Origin: Bodo saltans
Taxonomy: Eukaryota > Euglenozoa > Kinetoplastea > Eubodonida > Bodonidae
Length of the DNA stretch: 28,920 bases
Direction: 5' to 3'
NCBI GenBank assembly: GCA_001460835.1
Contig: CYKH01001916.1
Span: 1-28,920 of the forward strand
Part shown: positions 1 to 9,700 of the stretch, one piece after another
How the letters are laid out: each line of letters starts with the position of its first letter
Numbering within the stretch: position 1 is the first letter of the stretch
Program-made: the position numbers and the translations under genes
Notes under the pieces: generated by a model
What the model saw: only the letters and a program-made list of their open reading frames with translations
Databases searched by the model: none
What the model was told of the DNA's origin: nothing

Positions 1-877
1 CTCGAAGCGTGGCTGGACGACGTGGCTCGTTGGCGCTGTGTCCGCGGCCTCTAATGGTCGCGTCAAGGCGATCATTCCGATTGTTCTGGATGCTCTGAAC
101 CTCGTCGCATTTGCCCACCGCCAGTTCCAGTTCCTTGGTGCCTGGTCGTTTGCACTAAAGGATTACTACGATGCCAACTTCACTCAAAATTTGGATCTCC
201 CCGCCACCAAGCAGATGATGGAGATTTAGCTGGGGACCATGATGTACCTAGCTAACTGCTACGGCTTCGAACGGTAGTTGCGGCCACCGCTACTCAAGGT
301 TTACGGTCTGCTAGTGGCGAAGACCCGCGTACTTATGCCCGGAGAGATGAACTTGCTGATGGTGAAGAATGCAGAGCACTCGATGGCGACGGGTGTGTCG
401 GAGATTTTCCAAGGCGCTGGCGCGTTCATCCAGGCAAACCTCGCCAACTACCCCCGACCAAGCTACAACTGGTCCATTGACAACGCCACAGGCACCATCA
501 CCGTGACGACCAACGTGATCCCATCCTCCGTTACGGTCTCCTCCTCGTTTTCTGGAGAGGGCGTGTCCCAAGGGAAGCGCGACTTCCGCTGGGCCGCGTT
601 GAACACGTCCTTCTGTTTCATCAAGGTGTTCGGTGCGTGCGTTCGCCCGCTTCTGTGGAATAACACCGCTGATTATGTCGTCAAGGTGAACGACTACACG
701 TACACCGTCGTGCTGCCCACACCAACGGAAGGTTTCGTGGCGTTCTTTATGGAGGTGATGTGGGACAACCCAACTGGCCCGGACGACTTCTACGTGACCT
801 CGGCAACGTCTGTGCTGCCGAACACGTACCCGTACCCAGATTGCTCCGGGGACAGCTGCTACGGCACCCTTTGTTAA
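1..877 (+). pseudogene. PhoPQ-activated pathogenicity-related (AprA-like) protein, 3' part, interrupted by two in-frame stops
   Basis: The frame is open from base 2 and enters the window inside the gene. It opens with SKRGWTTWL, which resembles the nucleophile-serine segment of the PhoPQ-activated pathogenicity-related family (Pfam PhoPQ_related; Dictyostelium AprA belongs to it). An FALKDYYDANFTQ segment and KNAEHSMATG around 366-396 also fit the family, as does GFVAFFMEVMW near 733-765. Family members are secreted alpha/beta-hydrolase-like proteins of uncertain substrate. Two TAG codons interrupt the same frame at 227-229 and 275-277, and the frame then runs to TAA at 875-877. Family members usually carry an Asp-rich D-E-F stretch between the L-rich strand and the PGE motif. 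Here that stretch seems absent (LLVAKTRVLMPGE), so a short deletion is likely as well. The C-terminal half keeps several N-glycosylation sequons. I read it as a decaying gene copy. Family assignment is fairly sure; pseudogene status is an inference from the stops. Confidence 0.72.
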
Positions 878-1224
878 CAGACACATAAGTGTGGTGTTCG
901 GCCCTCTGTGTGTTCTGCGTTGACTATGCAATTGCCCCATCACCTTTCCCCATTTCCTCTCCGTAGCGTTCGGCGTGAAAACCACTCCCCACCTCTCTTA
1001 CCAGGAAAGCGCAGAAACATCAATCTATCAAGAACAACAACAACAACCAAAACAGAAGAAGAAAACGATGTGTGTGCTGTTGCACGTAAAGACTAAAACT
1101 GTGCATTGCAAAATTCATTGATTAGTTAACTTTTTCCCCCCTGTGGGACATTTTCTCCGCTCACTAATTTCTTTGGATAAACGAGAAATAAAAAGTGTCA
1201 TTAGGTGATTGATCGAGAATTTTT
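878..1224 (+). other. Spacer between the AprA-like pseudogene and the next gene
   Basis: No credible gene. It has a CAA-rich stretch around 1030-1050 and pyrimidine tracts around 1130-1142 and 1150-1175. AG dinucleotides lie between there and the ATG at 1225 and could serve as spliced-leader acceptors. Confidence 0.5.
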
Positions 1225-2868
1225 ATGGCCTACTGCTTCCCCACTAGTGAAGATACTGCACTGTTAGTGGCGTTCGTGCATCAAAGTGCAGATCAGCTTA
1301 AGTCTTCAGATGTTCACCGCCTACGCCAGGCTGAAGTCGATGACGACGACAATGTCATTGCGTCCGTATCACGATCGGAGGATGATGACGGAGATTTATC
1401 TGAGGTATTGAAGTGCACTTGTGATGCCATCGTCGCGACCACAGAAGAATCCTCGAAGTTTTTCGGATCGCCTGATGCAGGGCCTGTTGTGTCTCCTTCT
1501 CAGTTTGCACAGAGCACCATCGGACATCTTGTTCAGCTAAACGCAAAGGCCAAGCAGCTACAAAAACAATTACTTGCTGAGGGTCGTGAGCACGGGTTAT
1601 CGTTCGCACCGTTATCGTTCGCACCAGATGCGACGAAAAACGCCTACGGAAAGTTCTCAGACGCGATTCACGCAGTGGTACAGTGGACCACCAGCGCATT
1701 GAAGTTCGCAGAAGGTCGCGGTGATCGGGATGGCCGTCCCGTTGGGCACGGCGAAAACGTTCACGACGTCGTGCCGCTGTACGCTGCGTTTTATGAAAAC
1801 TCGCAGCTCTACTTTCTTCAGGAGTGCACTCTCTTTGACCCCAGGATTCAGCGCCGCATTCTGATGCCGGCATACTTTCACGCCCTTAGGGACCACATTC
1901 TCTCCTTACGCAAAGAGATTGACCGACTGCTGTCTGTGGATGAAGTTCTTCAGCGCTCCACCGTTGGGGCGGCACGCTTCCATCCTCCCATCCAAGACTT
2001 CTCCTTCCTCTTGGAGTCCTTACAGTTTTACCTTGCCGTGAGTGTTGTGGAAGACGACTTGACCACTGTGACGTACTACAGGATATTGTACGACGCCGTG
2101 AAGAGGGAGACACAAGCAGTGGCGGAACGACTCGCGCAGCTCCCCAATGACGCCAATAGCAGTAGCCCCAGCCCCTCCTCGTCTGCTGCTGCAACAGTTG
2201 CAGACACAACGCCAAGGACTGGCGATGCGTTCCGAAGTGGCCCCCTGTCGTCCCCATCGTCAACAGCCACAGCAACAGGAGGTGTGCCATCATCTCCGCT
2301 CCGCGCAACGCCTTCTCCCCACGAGCAGTGCTCAGCGGCGTTCGCTGCGTTTGACGAAGTTCGTCACAGAGTGCTGGAGCTGCAGAGCAACATCAAAAAG
2401 GACATTGACGCAAAGAACCAGACGCACAAGACGCGCGCCGCTGGTGTCACCCTTGCCAAACAACAACAAGGTGGGCCGTCAAGTCCATCTGTTGCGGTTG
2501 CGGCAGCAGCACTCCACCAACAAGCTGCAGCATCCTCTGCTGGGTGGTGGTCGTCGATTAAATCTGCGTCCAGCAGGCTGTTGTGCGGCGCAGCCGATGT
2601 CGTGACGTGCCGAGCAGAAATTTTCCCAACAGAAACGGATGCTGACGGCGTTCCCCTCTCCGCGACATCCCCGTTAGCAAGCAAGAAGCTGGAACTGTTA
2701 GAGCGAGTGAATTTGTTAGTGGCAGCGGTGGAGGCCATAGCCGATGGATTGGAGGCCCAGTACCCAAATGTGTACCACAGGGATTTCTTTTCACGACTGC
2801 AGAAGTCTGCCAATCGAGTGATTCAACATCTCGAGTCCATGACGGTAGTGTTCAAAGGTTCTTTTTAA
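1225..2868 (+). CDS. Uncharacterised helical protein with low-complexity inserts (547 aa)
   Basis: I do not recognise this protein. Residues about 90-300 and 365-400 look largely alpha-helical, with amphipathic stretches (for example LRDHILSLRKEIDRLL near 221-236). The C-terminus is also helical (about 485-540). Two Ser/Pro/Ala-rich inserts, about 305-368 and 402-440, look disordered. An acidic patch lies at 37-58. There is no signal peptide, membrane segment or catalytic motif, so a cytosolic scaffold or trafficking factor is possible but not supported. An exact 15-bp tandem duplication at 1596-1625 gives LSFAP twice (residues 125-134) and keeps the frame. The start is the first ATG of the open frame, after a pyrimidine-rich spacer; the stop is TAA. 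Coding status is well supported by length and by sustained composition; function is unknown. Confidence 0.85.
   Translation: MAYCFPTSEDTALLVAFVHQSADQLKSSDVHRLRQAEVDDDDNVIASVSRSEDDDGDLSEVLKCTCDAIVATTEESSKFFGSPDAGPVVSPSQFAQSTIGHLVQLNAKAKQLQKQLLAEGREHGLSFAPLSFAPDATKNAYGKFSDAIHAVVQWTTSALKFAEGRGDRDGRPVGHGENVHDVVPLYAAFYENSQLYFLQECTLFDPRIQRRILMPAYFHALRDHILSLRKEIDRLLSVDEVLQRSTVGAARFHPPIQDFSFLLESLQFYLAVSVVEDDLTTVTYYRILYDAVKRETQAVAERLAQLPNDANSSSPSPSSSAAATVADTTPRTGDAFRSGPLSSPSSTATATGGVPSSPLRATPSPHEQCSAAFAAFDEVRHRVLELQSNIKKDIDAKNQTHKTRAAGVTLAKQQQGGPSSPSVAVAAAALHQQAAASSAGWWSSIKSASSRLLCGAADVVTCRAEIFPTETDADGVPLSATSPLASKKLELLERVNLLVAAVEAIADGLEAQYPNVYHRDFFSRLQKSANRVIQHLESMTVVFKGSF
1596..1625 (+). repeat. Exact 15-bp tandem duplication inside a coding region
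   Basis: GTTATCGTTCGCACC occurs twice in direct succession (1596-1610 and 1611-1625). It adds five codons without shifting the frame. Confidence 0.95.
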
Positions 2869-3010
2869 ATGCTTTACGCGGGTTGATTTTTTTTGGTTTG
2901 GGTGAATTCGAACGGTTTATCGTGAGGGCCATGTCTCTCGTGTGTGTTATTCTTCGATGAGAGGCGTTCTTATTGGTCATCACTTTTTTTTAAAAAAAAA
3001 ACTGCTATAT

Positions 3011-3030
3011 TGGTTTTGTTCTTTTTATAG
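3011..3030 (+). promoter_or_regulatory. Predicted spliced-leader (trans-splice) acceptor for the GT90 gene
   Basis: A T-rich pyrimidine tract ends in ATAG at 3027-3030, 126 bases before the ATG at 3157. This is the usual layout of a kinetoplastid trans-splice acceptor. Prediction only. Confidence 0.5.
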
Positions 3031-3156
3031 GCAACCTGAAGGTGGAATCGTGCGAGAAAGTCAGAGAGAGTGAGTGTGTGAGGGAGTTAACGCTCAATAC
3101 AAGAAATAAAGAACATAACAGCCGAGAGGAGCCCTGTTCTACCAGTAGTCCCAGAT

Positions 3157-4647
3157 ATGGCCACCACACTCACTCGCAAGCGCTGCGCGCTCATTGTGAT
3201 TTTTGTGTGCAGCGCCATGGTATTGGTGTACGCTCTACAGTTGGAGCGCTCGACGCCAGCTCCATTTGTGATACACGCTCCAAACTTTGTTTCACAAGAG
3301 TATGTAGACCCGCGATTCGTGCGTCCGACTGACGAAACACGTGCCAAGGAAATCTGCAACGCAACTGCGAAGCACATCGTATTGGCGTCCACAACGCTTC
3401 TGCTCGGTGAGTCTTCCTCGCCCCTCTTTCCGCCATTTCACAAAATCGCCAAGTCCGCAGAGGTTTGTCGGCATTACCCAGCAATGGTTCGTTTCCTTGA
3501 GGCACTTCAACGATTGCGTTCCTCCTTCCCAGACGACGAACGTTGTTGGGATCACTGGTGGCACGCATTTCAGGATTGCGCCAAGGACACTGTGATTGGT
3601 CGCATGTATGACTTTTTTGGTGGAGTAGAGTTGGTTGGGCAGTTGTACATCGCTGGAGGGTTCGGGGAGTACACCTCAAGGCACCATATTGGACGCAACA
3701 TTGTGAGAAAAGATTTCTTTCCACAAGACTTGGTGCATGATTCCACCAAAAAAGAATGTGTGAACTTCACAATATTTTTCCTTGGCTACGACGACATGGA
3801 CATTTATACGGAAACGAAGAACGATGTCGTCCGCCGGACTGCACTTCGAACGTTTCTCGCCGAGTACCCAAACTTCTTCTTTCTTCACTACAGCCCATCG
3901 ATGGTGATGCCCGGTAACATTGGTGCATCTGTGTTAGGAGACCGCGACCCGTTCTATCCGGACAGAAGCAAGAAGGGATTGTTTTATACACTCTTTCCGC
4001 GCATGATCCCTATCCCACATTTCCCTGAAAACGTGAAAGCGCTTAAGCGCATCATGGCAAACTCGCGGCCACCGAAGCCGTATCACGCAAGGCGACATCA
4101 AGTTGTGTGGCGCGGATCGACAACCGGTTACGAGAAACCGTTTTCTCTTTCTGACAGATCGCGCGTTGTGGCCCAATTTGTAGATGCTGCATGGGCAGAT
4201 GTTGCGTTCTCGGCATTGTGCCAAGGTGTTACACGCAGAGAAGTGCCCCGCTTTGCCGGTATGATCCATACGCATTCCTTGATGCACTACCAAGTTCATC
4301 TTGACATTGACGGGAATACGAATAGCTGGGATGGGCTGCGGTGGCGGCTCATGTTTGGGATGGCTGTGGTGAAGGCGCGGTCCTCGAATGGGTACACACA
4401 ATGGTATTACCCTCGCTTGCAAAATGGCGTGAACATTATCGAAGTCCCAGTAGATCAGGTCGGCGAAGCTGCGCGTGCTGTGCTCAACGATGTGGATCGG
4501 GGTGCCAACATCGCATCCAAGGCCAAAGAGTTTGGTGACTTGTATCTTTCGTTCCCAGCAATGGAGCGTGCTGTGAGGGATGCAGTGCGCAACGCGTGGA
4601 GAGTTGGGTACGATGACCGCACAAAGTGGTGCATCTCCCCGTGCTAA
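3157..4647 (+). CDS. Type II membrane glycosyltransferase of the CAP10/GT90 family
   Basis: A 496-residue protein with a short basic cytosolic tail (RKR at 7-9) and one hydrophobic segment (about 10-27). This is the topology of a Golgi or ER type II glycosyltransferase. The C-terminal half carries the hallmarks of the CAP10/GT90 family (POGLUT-type O-glucosyltransferases and fungal capsule xylosyltransferases): VVWRGSTTG at 316-324, HLDIDGN at 381-387, then LRWRLMFGMAVVKA and YTQWYYPRL (413-421). NIIEVP follows, where the family has its usual sugar-nucleotide-binding end. Two N-glycosylation sequons lie in the lumenal part (NAT at 68, NFT at 203). The donor sugar and acceptor cannot be read from sequence. 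The gene sits 154 bp before another secretory-pathway gene. The start is the ATG that precedes the signal anchor; it follows a strong predicted splice acceptor at 3030. Family call confident; exact activity unknown. Confidence 0.88.
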   Translation: MATTLTRKRCALIVIFVCSAMVLVYALQLERSTPAPFVIHAPNFVSQEYVDPRFVRPTDETRAKEICNATAKHIVLASTTLLLGESSSPLFPPFHKIAKSAEVCRHYPAMVRFLEALQRLRSSFPDDERCWDHWWHAFQDCAKDTVIGRMYDFFGGVELVGQLYIAGGFGEYTSRHHIGRNIVRKDFFPQDLVHDSTKKECVNFTIFFLGYDDMDIYTETKNDVVRRTALRTFLAEYPNFFFLHYSPSMVMPGNIGASVLGDRDPFYPDRSKKGLFYTLFPRMIPIPHFPENVKALKRIMANSRPPKPYHARRHQVVWRGSTTGYEKPFSLSDRSRVVAQFVDAAWADVAFSALCQGVTRREVPRFAGMIHTHSLMHYQVHLDIDGNTNSWDGLRWRLMFGMAVVKARSSNGYTQWYYPRLQNGVNIIEVPVDQVGEAARAVLNDVDRGANIASKAKEFGDLYLSFPAMERAVRDAVRNAWRVGYDDRTKWCISPC

Positions 4648-4801
4648 GAAATTTGACTCTTTGCAACACGTTTTTTTGTTTTTTGCCTTACAATTTTGGT
4701 TTACCAAGCCAAAAAACGCCTTGCAGGCTGTGCAGTGCAGGGGACTAAATTCACCTTTATTTTATGTGTTTGTTTGTTTGGCTGATGTAAAAGATTCTTC
4801 T

Positions 4802-6178
4802 ATGTTCTGGACCTACGTTGCGATGGTGCTTGCAGTCTTGGCTGCCAATGCACACAGCACTCCTTTGCTGAGAGAAGTATGGTCGATGCATCTTCCTAAT
4901 ACAACCACACCACCAATAGGCGCATTTCTCGGTTGGAGCCTCTTTGTGGCGAATCGAACCGCACAAAACGGATCTGAGGGGGTGTTAGGCTACTACGTCA
5001 CCACAACAGTCGACTACACGCTACATGCTATTCAAAGCAACGGTACATCCGCAGATGTTGCGTGGTCGTTCTTCGCTTGGAGTGATGATGTCGGTAACGA
5101 CATTGCCTATGAAAGAACCATTTTATCAGGAATTGTTTATGGTGGCTTTGGAGATGAAACGAACGTCGTCATGGTGCTTCGTGGATCCTATTTTTACGCC
5201 TTTGACCTGACAACCGGCGACGTCCTTGTTGCGGCCCAAAATTTGACGTATGAAGGTGAACTACCTTTGTCTCTGGAGGCAATCACTCCTGCAAAAGACT
5301 TTTTCCTTGTGCAATACAACAATTGGGTAACTGTCGTCAACGCATTAGGCGCGCTGGCGTGGGCTCAACCTGTGCGTGCTGGTTTTGATATCCGTACAGG
5401 AACTTCTGACAATCAGTTCTACGTTGCCCTTGTCCAGACAGTTTACAATGATACTCATGGTCGAGATTTTGGTGTCACTGTCCTCAGCGCCATCGATGGT
5501 AGTATCATCTATCGTTCGACTTACAAGAGCTACGAGCTCGTGTCATTTTACTTCATGGTGGTGGAGAGCAATTCGGTGACGTACTACCTTCAGCGTCAAA
5601 ACCAACCACAGATGATCTACCGCTACGACTTCGATGGACGCGAGATCTTCGCGATGAAAGTGCCAGTGAGTTTCCAAGGCTATGGTATCTACGGCGATGT
5701 CATGTACCTGCAGGTTGGGAACGCCATTGGTGGATTAACAGTGGACGTTTTCAACTATTCTACGGGCGAGCTCGTCGCGTCCTCTGGCCCTGTCCCAGCT
5801 TCTGTGGTGGGTAAGGGGCACCTGATGGCGGAGCCTGGCTTTGGCATTCTCACGTTCGTGCAGAATAGCACCTTGTTTCACTTGACCGCGTGGCGAGCAT
5901 CGGACGCGACGAACCTGTACAATTACTCGTTCAAAGATCCCATCGCCCCCCATGGCAGCAGAGCGTCGGCCAATATGATGTTGTCTAATTGGAACGGCCG
6001 TGCGTTTGTGCCCAGCACCAATGGGTTCTCCTTGATCGACGGGAACCGACCAGCTGCGCCGTTAGATGACCGATACCAAGATGCCTTTCCCAATATTGTG
6101 TTTACCGCAACGGCTCTGACGGAGAGAGTTCTCGTGGTGACATGTGGCGCAAACGTCACCGCCTTTGAGATCTTGTAA
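4802..6178 (+). CDS. Secreted beta-propeller-like glycoprotein (458 aa)
   Basis: The open frame extends upstream to 4580, but that part overlaps the end of the preceding gene and crosses the T-rich spacer. I therefore start at ATG 4802, which begins a clear signal peptide (hydrophobic MFWTYVAMVLAVLAA, likely cleavage after the AHS at 17-19). The mature protein repeats a pattern of beta strands ending in aromatic and small residues, such as GDVLVAAQNL, GALAWAQPV and DGSIIYRSTY. This resembles the blades of PQQ-like or WD-like propellers. About ten N-x-S/T sequons run through the chain, consistent with a heavily N-glycosylated secreted protein. There is no second membrane segment or obvious GPI signal, so it is probably soluble. 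No enzyme motif is visible. The propeller fold is inferred from pattern only. Confidence 0.8.
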   Translation: MFWTYVAMVLAVLAANAHSTPLLREVWSMHLPNTTTPPIGAFLGWSLFVANRTAQNGSEGVLGYYVTTTVDYTLHAIQSNGTSADVAWSFFAWSDDVGNDIAYERTILSGIVYGGFGDETNVVMVLRGSYFYAFDLTTGDVLVAAQNLTYEGELPLSLEAITPAKDFFLVQYNNWVTVVNALGALAWAQPVRAGFDIRTGTSDNQFYVALVQTVYNDTHGRDFGVTVLSAIDGSIIYRSTYKSYELVSFYFMVVESNSVTYYLQRQNQPQMIYRYDFDGREIFAMKVPVSFQGYGIYGDVMYLQVGNAIGGLTVDVFNYSTGELVASSGPVPASVVGKGHLMAEPGFGILTFVQNSTLFHLTAWRASDATNLYNYSFKDPIAPHGSRASANMMLSNWNGRAFVPSTNGFSLIDGNRPAAPLDDRYQDAFPNIVFTATALTERVLVVTCGANVTAFEIL

Positions 6179-6475
6179 TGCCGCCGCAACCGACAGCGGC
6201 GTGGGGAGGAAGAAGTCTGATTTCCTAAACGTCAATTACTCAAACAATGCATTTTTCACTTTTAAGAAAAATGTTCGTGAGAAACACCGGCCATTTTGAT
6301 ACTTTCCGAAAATTGTTTCATCGTTATCAGATTACACAAAGCACACATTCAACTTGAGGCAGTGTGCTCGAGAACATAGCAACGAAAATAGGCTGACACA
6401 TATCGTGACTGAGCAGTCGTCCTTTTTCTTTTTTGTACATCGTTGAGAATTTTTGCGACTCTTGTTGTCCTACAA

Positions 6476-9124
6476 ATGTCGTCGTTTCTGAACACCCCAC
6501 ACTCAACTCGTAGCCCCGCTCGCCGCGTCTCGCCGTACCGAGCAACGTCCAACAAGCGACACCACAACGGACCTGGTGGTGCTGATGTGTTGAACGCCTC
6601 CGCCATCCCCAATGAAGGCGACGACGCCCCGCATCATCATCACGTGGACGTCAATAGTTCCGCTGCTGTAGCTATGATGTCTTACCAAGGTCGCGGATCT
6701 GATTTAAGATCTCTGCTGCTCACGACGGAGCGCGAGGTTGCTGAATTGCGAGAGGAGTGCACTGTTCGGACCACAGAGGTCGATACCCTTAAGAGTGCCC
6801 TGCAGCGTGAACACGAGTCAAGCCTGCGTGCACAAACGAGGCACCAGACCGACCTGGATGAAATGCGGGAGGAGTATGAGCGCCAGCAATCTCGCCTCAT
6901 TGAACAAATTACAGTCTTGAAGGGTGTCTCGGAGTCCGCCTTGGCCGATAAGAATCGCACCGCGGAAGAGGGCAATCAACGCAAGCAGCAGCTTCTCCAC
7001 CTCCTTGACCGTGAGCGTGAGGAGAAATCCCAATTAATGGCCGACTACCGACAGCAGACAGAGACGTTGATTGCAGAACAAGGCCGCGAGATTACTGGCT
7101 TACGCAACTTGCTTGACGCGTCGCGTTCCGAAGAAGAAAAACTTCTCGCCACGATCACATCCCACGAGGAGCGCCGCAGCGAATTGGAGGAGGGTATGTT
7201 GAAGCTAGAGAGCGCTCTGTCGGAGGAGCGTGTGGGGGGCCAACGCCGCCTTCGTGAGCTTGAGATTCGATTCACTCAACAAATCGATCAACTCCGCGCA
7301 AAAAGTGACGAAGACACGAACTCACATCGCCACGACACTGCGCGTCTTTCTCACCAAAAAGAAACGCTTGAAGATCAAGTTCGAAGCCTCACTGAGCGCC
7401 TTCGTATCGCGGAGAGTGGGTTTGACACAGACAGGCGAGCCCTGCGAGAGTCCTACGACGCCGATGTTGCTGCCCTACAAGAAGAGGTGAAACTCCTTAA
7501 AGACCAGCGCGAGAAGGCAGACGCTGCGAACAAACGTGAACTCGAGCGTGCAAGCAAAGGTGACGAGAACTTGATGTCGTCATTGCGCAAAACCATCGAA
7601 ACGCTTCGTGCCGAAAAGCAGCAACACCAGGAAGAAGCCCGCGCTGCTCGCGAATCGTCCGCTGTGGAACACTCCTCGAAGGTGAGCCAGCTGACTCAGG
7701 CCCTGGACGCACTTCGTAGTGAATATTCCGAGGAGCGCACTGCCCGTAAGGAGGCCGATGCAGCTCGTCAATCCGCCGCCATCAAAGCAGAATCGCTGCA
7801 AGGCCAAGTCGCTCGCCTCACCGGTGAGTTGGAGCACACTCAAGTTGAGTCCCGGACTCGTGAACGTGCGGTGGAGCAAGACCATAATCAGCTGGTAGAC
7901 CACCTGCGCAACCTTAGCCGCCAGGCAGAATCAGACAACACGTCCCTCCGTCAGCAACTCAAGAAGGTTGACCTTGAAGTGCAGCGCCTCGTGGATGACA
8001 GCGACGCAAAGCAGGTCACCATTGATTCCCTACGCATTGAACATCAGCGCAGCATCGACTCCCTGCGTGCTGCACATGAGCAGGCGATGGGACAAGCGGA
8101 CCAGCAGAAGCAGCAGCTCAATCGCAGCATTGACGTCCTGCACTCCCAGAAGGTTCAGCTCGACGCAGAGAGCGGTCGCCTGCAACGAAACCTCTCAGAG
8201 ATGGAGGTGCGCTACAACGCAGCGGCAAAGCAACTTGCCGACGAGCGTCGCGCATTAGAGCACGCAACTGCAGAAATTCAATCTCTGAAGCAGTCGCTGG
8301 GCGATGAATCCCAACTACTGGACTCGGAACGCATTAGAGCCAAGGAGCTTGAGGATGCTCTTCACCACCGTCGTCAGGAACTTGACGACTACCGCGTCAC
8401 AACGGAAAACCTTGAACAGAACATCCGTGATAGCCGTCGACAGATCGATTCGCTTCGCGAGGAGCAAGGCCGCCTTGTCCGCGACTTCGAGGACAAGGAC
8501 GCTGAGGTCCGCAGCCGCCACCGCCACCAAACAGAAGCGCTAGAGAATCAGATTTCTGCACTCAAGGAGGAGTTGCGTATGGTGCGTGAATCCCAGTTTA
8601 CACTTGATGCAGACATTCGTCACTTACGCGATGAAGCGTCGCGCCTTCAGCGCGAATCCATTCAGAAGGACGAGGAGCACGGCGATATTCTGCGGGCCAT
8701 GAGAGAGCAGGAGGAGGATGAGATCATGCGGATGGACAGTATCATCAACGGGCTTCGTGATGATCTGAGCCGAGCTCAAATTGCGAAAACATCCGCTCAG
8801 CGAGAGGCGCTTGAATCTCAGCGCGACTCCGAGCGGCGTGTCGCAATCATCCAAGAAGCGTTAGACGCAGAGCGATCGTCGAAACACCGACTCCACGATG
8901 AAATCAGAAACAAGGAGCAGCTTTCAGCAGAACTGCAGGGCACTGTGCGACTCCTTACCACCCGCGTGCAGAACAAAGAAGACGACCTGCGACGGTTGGA
9001 AAATGAGGTGAACGAATCATCGAACCGAATCCATGAGGCCCATTCTGTCATTGGGAAGAAGGACGCCGTCATTGGCCAGTTGAATGCAAGGTTACGCGTG
9101 TTTGAGTCCCGTGGCTCGCTGTAA
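6476..9124 (+). CDS. Long coiled-coil protein, probably cytoskeletal (882 aa)
   Basis: The start is ATG 6476; the frame is open a little further upstream but without ATG. Residues 1 to about 60 are basic and disordered, rich in Ser, Pro, Arg and His. From about 70 to the end the protein is almost continuous heptad repeat, rich in Glu, Arg, Gln and Leu (for example SLRQQLKKVDLEVQRLVDD and SLREEQGRLVRDFEDKD). It has almost no Pro or aromatic residues, so it should be a parallel coiled-coil rod. Such proteins in kinetoplastids typically belong to the basal body, flagellar attachment zone, rootlet or Golgi matrix. I cannot assign one. There is no membrane segment. The tail, VIGQLNARLRVFESRGSL, is a short non-coil end. 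The stop TAA is followed by a 576-bp spacer with a perfect stem-loop. Confidence 0.88.
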   Translation: MSSFLNTPHSTRSPARRVSPYRATSNKRHHNGPGGADVLNASAIPNEGDDAPHHHHVDVNSSAAVAMMSYQGRGSDLRSLLLTTEREVAELREECTVRTTEVDTLKSALQREHESSLRAQTRHQTDLDEMREEYERQQSRLIEQITVLKGVSESALADKNRTAEEGNQRKQQLLHLLDREREEKSQLMADYRQQTETLIAEQGREITGLRNLLDASRSEEEKLLATITSHEERRSELEEGMLKLESALSEERVGGQRRLRELEIRFTQQIDQLRAKSDEDTNSHRHDTARLSHQKETLEDQVRSLTERLRIAESGFDTDRRALRESYDADVAALQEEVKLLKDQREKADAANKRELERASKGDENLMSSLRKTIETLRAEKQQHQEEARAARESSAVEHSSKVSQLTQALDALRSEYSEERTARKEADAARQSAAIKAESLQGQVARLTGELEHTQVESRTRERAVEQDHNQLVDHLRNLSRQAESDNTSLRQQLKKVDLEVQRLVDDSDAKQVTIDSLRIEHQRSIDSLRAAHEQAMGQADQQKQQLNRSIDVLHSQKVQLDAESGRLQRNLSEMEVRYNAAAKQLADERRALEHATAEIQSLKQSLGDESQLLDSERIRAKELEDALHHRRQELDDYRVTTENLEQNIRDSRRQIDSLREEQGRLVRDFEDKDAEVRSRHRHQTEALENQISALKEELRMVRESQFTLDADIRHLRDEASRLQRESIQKDEEHGDILRAMREQEEDEIMRMDSIINGLRDDLSRAQIAKTSAQREALESQRDSERRVAIIQEALDAERSSKHRLHDEIRNKEQLSAELQGTVRLLTTRVQNKEDDLRRLENEVNESSNRIHEAHSVIGKKDAVIGQLNARLRVFESRGSL

Positions 9125-9259
9125 AAACAAACTGAAACACACACGTAGCGAACGAAGTTTTACCTGTTTGACGCCTGTACGATCTTCCCCTACAGTTGTT
9201 AGCAGACACGAACAAAATTTTTGTGCTGTACCGTATTACTGAGCCGCACTCGATTTTCG

Positions 9260-9289
9260 CTTGCCAACAGACATGTGATTGTTGGCAAG
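9260..9289 (+). other. Perfect 10-bp inverted repeat with a 10-nt loop
   Basis: CTTGCCAACA at 9260-9269 is the exact reverse complement of TGTTGGCAAG at 9280-9289. It lies about 135 bases after the coiled-coil stop codon, so it would form a hairpin in that gene's 3' UTR or in the spacer RNA. Confidence 0.75.
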
Positions 9290-9540
9290 TTGCTAATTCA
9301 TTGAGAACTGTGCGCTCCTTTTCCTTTCGTCTCAAATGTGCTTGTTGTAGTGAAGCACGAAATGAACAACACGAACAAAAAAAAAGACGCCTCAAATACC
9401 CCCCAACAAACAACCAAAACAAGAAAATCAAAGAATAAAAAAAGAGGCTTCGACCAAGCTGTTCACGTTTGATAATTGTTTCAATGCTAAATTGTCCATT
9501 TTTTTGACTCTTTTCGCGGCCAATAAATTTTTTTATGGTG

Positions 9541-9560
9541 CGTTCTGTTGATGTTTTTAG
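9541..9560 (+). promoter_or_regulatory. Predicted trans-splice acceptor before the cNMP-binding gene
   Basis: A T-rich stretch ends in TTTTTAG at 9554-9560, 140 bases before the ATG at 9701. Prediction from pattern only. Confidence 0.4.
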
Positions 9561-9700
9561 AAGCTTCGTGTCAGAACAAATACAAAAGTTCCGAAGCATT
9601 CGATCGTAGACGTGAAAAAAAAGTTTGGAAGTACATCCGCACACACGTGATTGTACAGTAGATCCAACTATCAGAGACGTCTTTCTCGACCACTCCCGTG

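Larger units (their letters stand above)
9125..9700 (+). other. Spacer with a stem-loop and T-rich tracts
   Basis: No credible gene. It holds a perfect 10-bp inverted repeat at 9260-9289, an A-rich stretch at about 9376-9442, T-runs at 9498-9536, and a likely splice acceptor ending at 9560. Confidence 0.5.

Noticed and set aside
227-277. TAG used as a sense codon
   Set aside because: The CDK gene ends in TAG at 14569-14571, long genes contain no internal TAG, and the same gene shows other decay.
3934-4707. 257-residue antisense open frame across the GT90 gene
   Set aside because: It is a shadow of the well-supported GT90 gene, with Cys/His/Arg-heavy composition and no domain.
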